Position numbers and translations under genes: made by a program. This document shows, one piece after another, positions 46,501 to 58,500 of a DNA stretch of 64,000 nucleotides; positions within the stretch are counted from its first letter, which is position 1, and the number at the start of each line of letters is the position of its first letter. The DNA comes from Anthonomus grandis grandis (Eukaryota > Arthropoda > Insecta > Coleoptera > Curculionidae). Under the pieces are notes generated by a model, which did no database searches, was not told the DNA's origin, and saw only the letters and a list, made by a program, of their open reading frames with translations. The DNA lies in assembly GCF_022605725.1 (NCBI RefSeq), contig NC_065550.1, forward strand, positions 310,001 to 374,000, in the 5' to 3' direction.

Positions 46501-49500
46501 CATTCCTGTAGAATTTTTTGTTGTAATTGTTGAATTCAATCTGGTTTGAGTTTTAAATACAACGGATTTCAAGTGACCCCATAAGAAAAAATCCAGAGGT
46601 GTCAGATCTGGTGACCTAGGTGGCCATTCTATGGGTGCCCTCCTACCAATCCACTGCTGTGGCTAATAATTATCCAACCACTCTGTTGGAAGTGCAATAA
46701 ATGTTCATCTAGAGCAACATTTCCATTCGCGTCCCTTTGATTTTCCACCTCATGAACTATAAGAGGTTCTATAGTTGTGTCTAACATATGTATGCATAAA
46801 TTTCACCATTTAGAGTTCCACGATGAAGAGGGGACCGATGATGCTATTGCCTAATAAACCCGCCCAAATATTTAATTTTTGAGGGTATTGCGTATGTCCC
46901 TCTCTAATAATGTGAGGATTGAAGTCGCTCCAATAACGACAGGTTTGTTTGTTGACTTTGCCATTTAAGTAAAAAGTGCATTCGTCACTGAAACAGATAT
47001 TCTTCATTAACGTGGGTTGAGTAATAATCTTGTCCGTCATAATTTCGCAAAACTCAATACGTTGGTCTGGGTCATCATCCCCCAATTCTTGAGTAATTAG
47101 AAGTTTGTATCGATGAAATTTGTGAAGCTTCAATACTTTCTTGACCGACTCATGTGAGATTCCAGTTTGATCTGTAATTTACGAAGTGACGTAGAGGGAG
47201 TCATAGCAACTTCATCAAGAACCTCAATCTGGCCGGCTTCATTTAGCAGTCTTGAACTCATTTCTTTTCTTATTACCAACAGATCCTCTTTCTTCAAATT
47301 TAGCTACTAACTCACGGATGTACTTGTGTCCAACATTTAAACCGGCGGCAAAGCTCTCAAAAGTCGTCGTTTTAGGATTAAACCCAATATTACGGTATAA
47401 CTTATTGAGACTATAACTGTTTGATATATTGGGTCATTTTACATATAAAAATTGTTATGGCGACGTTGGCAATTGGTCGGAGCGTTTTTGACAGCGAAAA
47501 AACTAAAAAAACAGCATAAATTAAAAAAAAAATTATTTTTTAACATTAACTTGTCAAATCTTGCAAACTACTTGACCTATGCGATTTTTTTAAAAATTAT
47601 TATAAAGAGCATACTAAAGCACTAATATCTAGCCAAAATGATTTCCAAGTATTTTTGTTTTTGATAATAAAAAATAATAATAATTAATATAGATTGTATT
47701 TTTGGTATTGAATTTTTCAACAAGGGAGAAACTTTTTTATTTAAAGGAATTTTGACACACAATCTGCGAAGGAAATGTACATAAGATTACAAGGAAGTTA
47801 AAAAAAAAAATGCCTTTTAGGTGCAACCGATTACCAGATATCGATCCGACAAGTGCGACCATCATTGTTTTGTCTAGCAGGGCGGCGGGCGCGACCCGCG
47901 CGACGCGGAGCCGTGCATATTTTAGAGTGTTAGATGCATGTCTATTTAGTTTAGTTAAACCCTTTTGATACTTGCAACACTTCTAAAGATTTGGTTCATA
48001 TTGCTACTGGTAAAGTAGCTTCAAAAGCCATTAAACAACCGCTTTCAAATTTTTAAGACCACGCTTTAAATAATAACAAACAATTTATACAAGATAGACT
48101 CAGCAATAATAGGAAGACTAGTCTCTGGAAGACCGTACCTCGAAGTCAAATAAAGTAATTCTTCTTTGACAATATTGGATACCAAAAAGGTGACAAACAA
48201 AAAATTACAAATCCCGAGTTTACGTTTCGCAGAATAATAAGTGCTGCCCAATTTCACGAATTAAACTTTGACAAAATTCTAAGCTACGAGTTAACGCCCA
48301 TTCCTCTATCAGTTTTCAATGAAGATGGCTCAATGCGAAAAATTGTAAAAAGCGAACTAGCAAATATTCTAGAATCAAGGGCTAAGATTTATATTCTTTC
48401 TGAGAAACCTGAAGATATTGAGTCTTATTTTATCGACGGAATATTATTATTACAAGAACTAAATGAAAAAATGTTTAAAACTCTTGAAGATCTTGGAGAT
48501 GTCATATTAAAAAAACTGCTACATATTTTTAGAGAAAACTGGAACACCAAAAAAATATCCTTAATACTTGACAGATATGATATTGAAGATTCCGTTAAAA
48601 GTTCTTAACGACAAAGAAAAGGTCAACATAAAATAGGAAGTTATTCTATAATTGGTTCTCGAAAGATACCACATTACAGAGACTTTATTTAATTGACTCG
48701 TCAGATAAACTGCCTGCTGATAGAATTGTTATGATAGCTGGAGGACTTTAAAATGGGAATCTTAGTATAAAGGTAAAACATTTTATTCTATGTTATTATA
48801 TTGGCAATAAAATTAATAATATGATTTTTATATCTTAGATCGAAAATAGTAAAGTTATAGAAGAAAATATTTTGTCTTGTAATCATGAAGAAGCTGACAC
48901 ACGCCTGATATTTCATATAATTAATGAAAAATTTACAGGAAAAAAAATCATTGTAAAGTCGGATGATACTGACGTGATGGTGTTGTTACTCTACTTTTAT
49001 TGAAATAAAGACAAAATGAATTCATTGAAATAATTATGGAAAAGGGACACGCCACATCTTCGACAAACAAAAAATTATTTATTCCAATTCACTTTATAGC
49101 GAATCATTTTGGAAAAGCAGTATGTGATGAATTACTAACTTTTCATGCACTCACAGGCTGCGATACATAATAATACATACATGCGATAATTCTTTTTTTA
49201 AAATTGGAAAAAATCTGCATGGCAAATATATTCTCGATATCACGAAATTCTGGATTTGCGATATTTTGGAAAAAATACTATAGATGAAAGTGTAAACATT
49301 GCGAGAATTTTTTTTTGTATCTTTATCGCCATGAAAAATGTACAGATTTAAATGAAGTTAGGCTTAGGTTGACAAAGGAAACTACAAAATCAGCCAAAGA
49401 AATTCCTCCCACTAAAACATCATTTTATTTGCATGTTAAAAGGTAGATATATGTACCTACTTTTAATTAGTTTTTTAACATGATGAGTTGGTATCTTAAA

Positions 49501-52500
49501 AGATGCTTTATTTTTATTCTTTTTATGTTCCAGGTGTTTTTATCAAGTATATTCCTGGGTCAAAAGTCACATCGGTATGGTCGAAAAGTTAGATCCACGA
49601 AGTTATGGTTGGATGTATGAAAATGATATTTTAGTGCCCCAGTATTCTACTAATGATCCAATACCCCAAGGACTACGGAAAATTATAAGTCTTTTGTAAT
49701 GAAAAAAAATGCAATAGCAATAAGTGTAATAATTTGAAAAAAAATTTTTACATGCAATATTTTATTATTTCGTTCCACTTAGCAAGGTGTATCCCAAAAA
49801 ATGCCTTTTTGTTTATTTGCTTTAGAGTAACTTTTTTAACATTTAAAATTGGAATTAAAAAAAAAATAAAATTAGCAATAAATACCCTATCCATTTTTGG
49901 AGCAGCAGTAAATGCAGCATAGGCGACGACTGCCCGGTAATCGAATTTTGCGCTAGTTATGTCACAGTCCCTTATGGAGAATGCTGACCATTGCTTATGC
50001 TTAACTTGCTTTTTACTCATATAAATATCCACCATTTGTAATTTTTAGTTAGTCAGTTGAAATTGTAGCTACGCTAAGTTTGTACGAAATAAATATTGTA
50101 TTTTTTAAAAAGGCGTTTGGCATATTCGAATAGTTAACTGGCGCAGTCGGTAGTATTCGTGTAAAGTCGTTCTATCGTAGAAGTCTTTTAAAATCACGGA
50201 TTCGAATCTACGGTTCGCTAAGTTCGACGGTACATCGGACTTTTAAGAACATTGTGAGCTGTATAAACTGTGATCTGGAAAGTGGTTAATCGTTAAGTGC
50301 TTTTTGGATTGCTGGGAAACTGCCACTACATAGGGCAATTTCGCAAGGATTGCTGCTTCGAGTAGGACTACATTGCCTCTGGAAGGATCATCCTTATAGG
50401 ACCGAATATGACCAGAACAATAAGCCTAGGAATATTAATGTAAGTGCAATTTGAATTGGAAACTTGTTTTAATGTCAGAGCTTGATGATATAATCGAAGA
50501 ATTAAATGTTTTAAAAATAAGTGAACCTTCAGCTGACTCAAGTACTAAAAATCAATTATTTAATCCTATTGAAAGTAATTTTAAATTAGAAATCGATAAT
50601 TTAGTAGTAATTAGTAATAACAATTCTGCATTGACTTCTCAAGAAAATAAATTTCTTTCCAATAACGGTAATACAAAAGCATCAATAGTGAGTCAATTCA
50701 AACCGGAATATCTTAATTGTGTTCCGACATTTGATGGAAATCCTAACGATTTACATCGCTATCTATCAACTTGTGAAAGTCTTATAACTAATTTTTATAG
50801 GGCATCAAACCCAGCTGATTTTCAAAATATCTTTTTGTTAAATTGCTTAATTGGAAAACTAACCGGACAAGCAAAAGTTATCATAAATATACAAAACGTT
50901 ACAACTTGGGACGATTTGAAAGATACTTTAAGGCGTAACTTTGCGGATCAACGAGACGAAACATGTCTTAATAGGGATCTCGTCATGTTGAGACAAAACA
51001 ATAATGAACAACCTAGCCAATTTTACGATAGAGTTCTTCATATTTTAAATCTTTTATGCTCTCATATTGATATAAACGAAAACAGCATTGAAGGAAAAAA
51101 TACCAAAAAACAGTTATATAATGAACTAGCTTTAAAAACTTTTCTCTCTGGCCTAAAAGAACCCTTAGGGACAACTATTCGATGCATGAGACCTTTGAAT
51201 TTAGCTCAAGCCTTACAATTCGTGACTCAAGAAAATAATACTCATTATTTTCAAAACAACATAAGACAAAATCCTCAAATTAAATCAAATAATACATCTC
51301 AACCCCAACAAAATAGAACGCAACCAAATTATAGTCAAATTAGACCCCAACCTTTTTCTTATTTTAATAATCATCAAACCCCAATGCCAAGGCCAAATAT
51401 TTTTAGACCTCCATCTGGAAATCTTAACCTTTTTAGGCAAAATTATTTTGGGAATAATTTCCAACGAAACCCTGGAAATAATTTTCAACGATTCCCTTTC
51501 CCGTCGTCTAAAATTTATCCCAGACCAAATCAGATCAATGTATTTGGACCCAACCAAAATAAACCACTGCCTGCCCCTGAACCAATGAGCATTTGTTCTA
51601 GTGGCCCTAAGCCAAACCAACCACATAACAAAAATCAAAACATATTTCGAAATACAGGCAGCCAACCCAATTTCATCTTTGAGGAATTATATTCCACAGA
51701 AATGTATGATGATAACGAAAACGCCCACTATGTTGACCCGTATTATTCTCCGATGTGTTATTATAATGCACCTACGTACTACGACCAAGAGCACGTGTAC
51801 GACAATCCTTATCAAGAATACCAAGTTACCGATGAGGCGACAAGTTCATATGAGACGGCCAACGAAACCACAGCTGATGATAGGAATACTGAAAATCATG
51901 ACCTACAGGAATCAAATTTTCGCAAGCGAAGTCATCTCAGCAACGAGAAATAGTAATATCCTTGAACTCTACTAATTCGAATTCCAGCGAATTATCATAT
52001 ATAATTTTCCCGGAATACGGTATAAAACTTTTAATCGATTCAGGATCAACAAAATCATTTTTAAATCCGGAAATTGCTTTTAAATTTTTTCCTGACCGAA
52101 TTATCAATGACCCTTTTATCGTTAGCACAGTTTTTCAAAAATCCTCTCACAAATTTAGTACCACAGTACCGGCTTCAAAAATTTTTAAATTGCAAAAAAA
52201 TAAAGACTTAAAGTTTTATTTATTTAAGTTTCATAATGTTTTTGACGGTTTAATAGGATTAGATAATCTGAAACTGCTAGAAGCTAATATCGATTTTAAA
52301 AAAGGCTTTCTGTTAACGCCGTTTTCGAAAATCAAATTAGAATTTCATAAGACCAAAATGGAACTTAATTGTGTAACTGTTTCTTCTAGAACCGAGCAAG
52401 TCATAAAAATTAAAACTAATATTCAAAATGGAGAAGTTATAATACCGCACACGAAAATACATAATTGCGAAATCCCCGAATGTTTAACTTTAGCAAAAAA

Positions 52501-55500
52501 TGGTCATGCGCTAACCACGATTTTAAATAATTCTTGTGACGAAGTTATTTTAGATTTTTCTGAACCATTAGAAGTAGAAAAATTTTCTCGAAAAAATTTT
52601 ACTGACATTAACCTCAACAATTTTAATGACGTGCATTGCGATAATCCTACATTAGATTCTTCAAAAATCAGAGTAGATCATTTAAATCCCGAAGAAAAGG
52701 AAGCTATTCTTAACCTCGGTAAAAAATACGCTGACGTTTTTTATCAGGAAGACCAGCCCTTAACTTTTACAACAAAAATAAAACACTCAATAAAAACAAC
52801 AGATGAAATTCCCATTTATACCAAGTCCTATAGATACCCGTTTATCCATAAAAAAGAAGTAGAATGTCAGATAAACAAAATGTTAAATCAAAATATCATA
52901 AGACCATCAAATAGCCCCTGGTCGAGCCCAATCTGGGTAGTCCCAAAAAAGATGGACGCTTCCGGCCAACAAAAATGGAGAGTAGTTGTGGATTACCGAA
53001 AATTAAATGAAAAGATCATTGGTGATAAATTTCCTCTTCCAAATATAACAGACTTATTGGACAAATTAGGAAGGTGTCAGTACCTTACTACTTTGGACCT
53101 AGCGTCGGGATTCCACCAGATTGAGATGGATGAAAAGGATATTGAAAAGACCGCCTTTAACACAGAAAGTGGACACTTTGAGTACCTAAGGATGCCTTTC
53201 GGGCTTAAGAACGCCCCCGCGACGTTTCAAAGAGCAATGGATTCTATTCTCAAGGGTATCCAAAACGAGAAATGTTTAGTCTACATGGACGACATAATCG
53301 TCTTTTCGTCGTCACTACAAGAACATATTGAAAACCTTAGACAAGTATTTCAGAGATTAAGGGAAGCGAACTTCAAAATACAACTTGACAAAAGCGAATT
53401 CCTACGACGAGAGGTAGCCTATCTTGGTCATATCGTTACCCCTCATGGAGTAAAACCCAACCCCGAAAAGATCATCGCTATCAAGAAATATCCAATTCCT
53501 AAAACAACAAAGGAAATTAAGGGATTCCTCGGACTGTTGGGATACTATAGAAAGTTTATCAATGGATTCGCAAGAATAACTAAACCTCTTACGAAGTGTC
53601 TAAAAAAGGGAGCAAGAATTGTACACGACCAAGAATTTCTAGATTGTTTTGAAATATGTAAAAATCTTCTAACCAGCGAGCCAATATTGCAATATCCAGA
53701 CTTTTCAAAGCCATTTAACCTGACAACGGACGCTAGTAATATTGCCTTAGGAGCTGTTTTAAGCCAAGGACCTCCAGGAGGAGAATTGCCAGTAGCTTAC
53801 GCATCCAGAACACTTAATGACTCAGAGCAAAATTATTCTACAATAGAAAAGGAGTGTTTATGTTTAGTCTGGGCTACTAAATACTTTAGGCCCTACTTAT
53901 TTGGTCGAAAGTTTAACATAATCACAGACCACAAACCACTTCAATGGCTTTTTTCGCTCAAAGACCCAAGTTCAAAACTTTTACGCTGGCGTATTAAACT
54001 CGAAGAATACGACTACAACATCACTTATAAAAAAGGAAAAGCTAACACCAATGCAGATGCTCTATCTCGTATCGAGTTACACGTTAAAGAAGGAGATTTT
54101 TCACTGAAAAAATATATAGAAGAATTTAACAAACAACTTGAAGAAGAAGGCACTGGTCTACCCTCAACGTCTAAGGAAAATAACACCAATAATGATAACG
54201 TAGATTTAGCCTCAGTGTTTGTTAACCCCGACGATGACATAAGGGAGATGCCTGATGAGCAACAGGAACCAGAACATGAACAGGAACCCGATGAAAATGA
54301 CACCATACATACAAATCAAGAACAGGATCCAATTGTAGGTGTACCAATAATCGAAGGTCCTATTAATTATGGTGCAAACCAAATATTTATATCCTTGGTA
54401 AATCATTCACCAACAAAACCAAGAATAACAATTCTTTTCGAAAAGAAAAGAAGAATTTTGGTTCAGATTAGTAAAAATAATTTTGAAAATGATATTTTAA
54501 AGTTTATTAAGGAAATAGTTGTTCCCAATAAACTTTATTATTTATATTTTGAAAATGACGATGTCTATGAACCTTTTTGCGAAGTTATCCGAAAAAATTT
54601 TAGATGGCCAAGTCTTCAATTTAAAAGATGTCTTAATAAGCTATTGGATGTCACTGATAAAAACAATATACCCGAAATTATTCAAAACTACCATGAAGGA
54701 AAAAGTAACCACAGAGGTATTGAAGAGACCGTAGAAAAAATTAAGGCAAAATATTATTGGCCAAATTTGAAAAATTCGGTACAAACTTTTATTAATGAAT
54801 GCGAGCTTTGTATTAAAACAAAGTATGAACGTCATCCCATTAATATCGAAATGAATATAACCCCTACTGCTACCCGACCGTTTGAAATTATACATGTTGA
54901 CACCTACACCCTAGAAAAAACAAAATTCTTAACAATCTTAGACAGTTTTTCCAAATACGCTCAAGCTTATATGCTTAAATCATTGGCGGCTAATGAAATA
55001 GCAGACCACCTCATTTCTTTCTTTTCACATCACGGTATACCCAAACAGGTTATTTCAGACAATGGAACCGAATTTAAAAATACAGTTATCACAGAACTTC
55101 TCCAATTACATAAAATAAAAATTCATTTTATTTCGCCTAATCACCCTCAATCTAATGGAGTAATAGAAAGATTCCATTCCACTATCTCCGAACATGTTAA
55201 ACTTTTAAATGCCCAAGGATTTAAAAACTCAAGAATAGACCAAAAAATAAAATATGCTGTCTTAGCATATAATCACACCCTTCATTCAGTCACCAAACTT
55301 AAACCAATAGACATAATTAACGGACATATAACTTCAGATGACCCCTTTGATTTTAATCTTGATCACATTTTACTATCAGATTACATCAGTGAACATAAAG
55401 ATAAATCAAAAATCCTATACGCGAAAATTAACGAAATTCTTATGAGAAATAAAGAACATGTTATAAAAAACATTAACCAGAAACGTGATAGCCCAGAGTT

Positions 55501-58500
55501 GTTTAAGCCCGAACAAAAGATTTTTATTAAAAAACATAGTCGGCAAAAACTTAGCGACAAATTCTCGGGAAAAGAACATATTGTTAACCTGGACGAAAAC
55601 CGAAAAACTGTAGAGACAAATTCTCATAAAAAGATACATATGGACAATATTAAACGGCCTTTGAGAACCACGTACAGTTTCGACTAAAAAATGTAGATAT
55701 ATATATTTAAGTAGGTTCGTTAATTAATTTAAGTTTTCATTAGATATATTTACTTTTTAATTTTTATAGTAATTTTTATATATTAAGCATACATTTACTT
55801 TATCGCAACCACAGGCTTAGGCTAAGAAAAAAAAATTATTATTTGCAGTGCGACTCTGCATGCTACTATAGGATTACCTCAAGATCGGATTACCTTAAGC
55901 AAATTAGAAGACAATCCTGGAATTCTACCAATTAAATTAGGGCATGCTAAAATTCGCGATTTTGAATATAATTTAAGTCATTTTTATGACCTTAATCCGA
56001 TAATGTTGGAGATGAACAAATTGCATAGAAAATCAATAAATATCACTACACTTTTAATTAAACATCCTCAGTATCTGCCAGATAATTATGATTATCTTAA
56101 AAAATTAGATTTAATTCAAAATAGAGTAGAGAATAAACTTAAAGAGCTTGTACCACATCCTAACAGAATGAAACGCGGGTTGATCAATATTGTAGGCTCA
56201 GCATTTAAGGTTATAACCGGTAACTTAGATGCAGCGGATGGTGAACGTTACGACCATCTTATCGATGAACTGCAAAAGAACGACAATAAATTGTCTCAAA
56301 GTGTAATGAACCAAAACTCCTTAATCCTTAGTGTTATAAAGAAATTTAACAACACAATTTTACAAATTGCTAAGCGAGAAGAAATGTTGGAATTTCGGAT
56401 AAATCAAATAGCTGATGTTCTAAAAGATTTTGATCATACTCAGAATTCTAATAATATTAGAAACATTCTTGATGCTCTTGTTAATGTTTATGAATTTATA
56501 GATTCTACGTTACAAGACTTAGAAAACTCTATAACTTTTGCTAAACTTAAAACGATGCATCCTAGTATTATTAAAACCACAGATCTATTTAACGAATTAA
56601 AACAATTAGAACAACGAGTAGGTTCTAATCAACTACCAATAAAAATTGAACATGAGAACATGCTTTTAATAGAAAAAATAATAAAAATAAGCTCTTACAT
56701 TCTAAATAATAGAATTACATTTATCCTACATGTTCCCGTAACATTTAACGAAAATTTTGAGATATTTCATTTATATGCTGCCCCTGTCCTTGTACAGAGT
56801 CGGTTTAAGGTTATATTACCGCGAAATAAATATATAATAAAAAACAAATTGCATTACGCATATCAAAGCCAGGCTTGTCAAGAAGTCTCCACACAGCTGT
56901 TCCTCTGTGACAAATCTAATCTACAAGATGTTCAGGAATCTAGCCCTTGCGAAGTCCAACTGCTGTCCTATGTCAAAAGCACTTCCGTATGTAGCCAGAT
57001 ACAAGTCGTTCTTAACCACATCATAATTAACCAGTTAGCTAGCTCAAACAACTGGTTATTTGTCTTACCAAAAGAAGCACTAGTTCTACTGAAATGCCAA
57101 GCACAAGAAGAAGAGGTTCAACTTATAGGATCCTATATGGTTAATATTCCGAACAACTGTTTGGCCAAGGTCAACGAACTTATCATTACTAACGATGATA
57201 AACCCACAAACTTCAGCCCACAACCACTACTGTTTCCAGATCTAAACAAGATCAATGAACCATTGCCACTACTAAACCTAAGTTTCACATCAACCGATGT
57301 AAAGCTAGATGAACTTCAGGAGTTGCAGAGCCAGATAGTTGCAATCGACCCTTCACTAGAATTCCCCAGAGTACCCGCTGTACCCTCATTTTGGACAATC
57401 CTTATCTACATCATGTTGGTAACTGGGATTAGCTACCTATGTTATGCCAAATTGAGAAAAAGATACTGTGCCCAGAAAGAATGCCAAGAGGACAACCAGC
57501 AGTCGATCCAGCTTCCTTAGCGGTAGAGCTGTCACTAGGGGTGGAGGAGTTATGTCACAGTCCCTTATGGAGAATGCTGACCATTGCTTATGCTTAACTT
57601 GCTTTTTACTCATATAAATATCCACCATTTGTAATTTTTAGTTAGTCAGTTGAAATTGTAGCTACGCTAAGTTTGTACGAAATAAATATTGTATTTTTTA
57701 AAAAGGCGTTTGGCATATTCGAATAGTTAACTCGCTGCAAGTTTGAACGTTCCTTTTTCGTAAAGTATTATAAATAGAGAACTCTAGTTTTTTTTTTAAA
57801 ACTTTTCTGCAGTTTTTTGTGCAACTCCCTCGCAGACCTTATATTGATAATGTTTCAAATAAAAAAGTTTCTCGATTGTTGAAAAATTTGGGTCAAATTT
57901 TTCAAACATTTACAACTTAATATTTTTTCAGAAAAAAAATAAACAACTTTTGTAAGTATTTTATGATAGTTGGCAGCGCTTATGTATGCCCTTTAATATA
58001 AAAAAAAATTAGAAGGATATATCAAATACTTTCGGCGATATTATAGATTTAATATTAAAAAGTAGGTTTTTCTAAAACCCCGTATTTTTGAAGTTCTTCT
58101 ACTATAACTATGGTCTCGACCAACTGCGAACGTCGGCATATTAACATTTTTTATGTAAAAAGACATGCTTAATCGACCAGTATTAGTGACAATTGGTTAT
58201 ACTTCAATATTGGGTTAGTGCACGCAAAAGTCGGCTTGCCGCTGGCCTAATTTCTTTCACGATGTCCTTCGTTGAATATGGCCGCCGTTCTTGCAAAGCA
58301 ACGATTTTGAGCTCCATAAATGAAAATCATTTCTCTAAGTGTTCAGCAATAATATAAACCATTTTAAGAAACGACACTAATAATTGAAAACTATTGAAAT
58401 TAGTTATGAAATTGGATTTCACAGATTTTTTCACTGATTCTAGAAGAACATGAAATAAATAATGAACACTAGGAGTCGGAAAATAAAGAACAAGTACCTA

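Larger units (their letters stand above)
49955..57732 (+). mobile_element. Errantivirus (gypsy-type LTR retrotransposon), intact
   Basis: Env-bearing Ty3/gypsy element, an insect endogenous retrovirus. Two 185-bp LTRs (49955-50139 and 57548-57732) begin AGTTATG and end TTAACT. By eye I found no difference between them. CGCT flanks both ends (49951-49954, 57733-57736). A primer-binding site follows the 5' LTR and a purine tract precedes the 3' LTR. Gag, pol and env frames are all open. Identical LTRs mean a very recent insertion. It sits in the large kinase intron in opposite orientation to that gene. Confidence 0.95.

Noticed and set aside
48333..48608. Stand-alone 91-residue gene
   Set aside because: It is one open stretch of the larger decayed family member at 47955-49699.
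49748..50035. Minus-strand open frame across the 5' LTR
   Set aside because: LTR-derived; the same frame recurs at the 3' LTR (57437-57628).
54025..54306. Minus-strand Ser-rich open frame in pol
   Set aside because: Antisense of the acidic region between RNase H and integrase of the intact pol gene.
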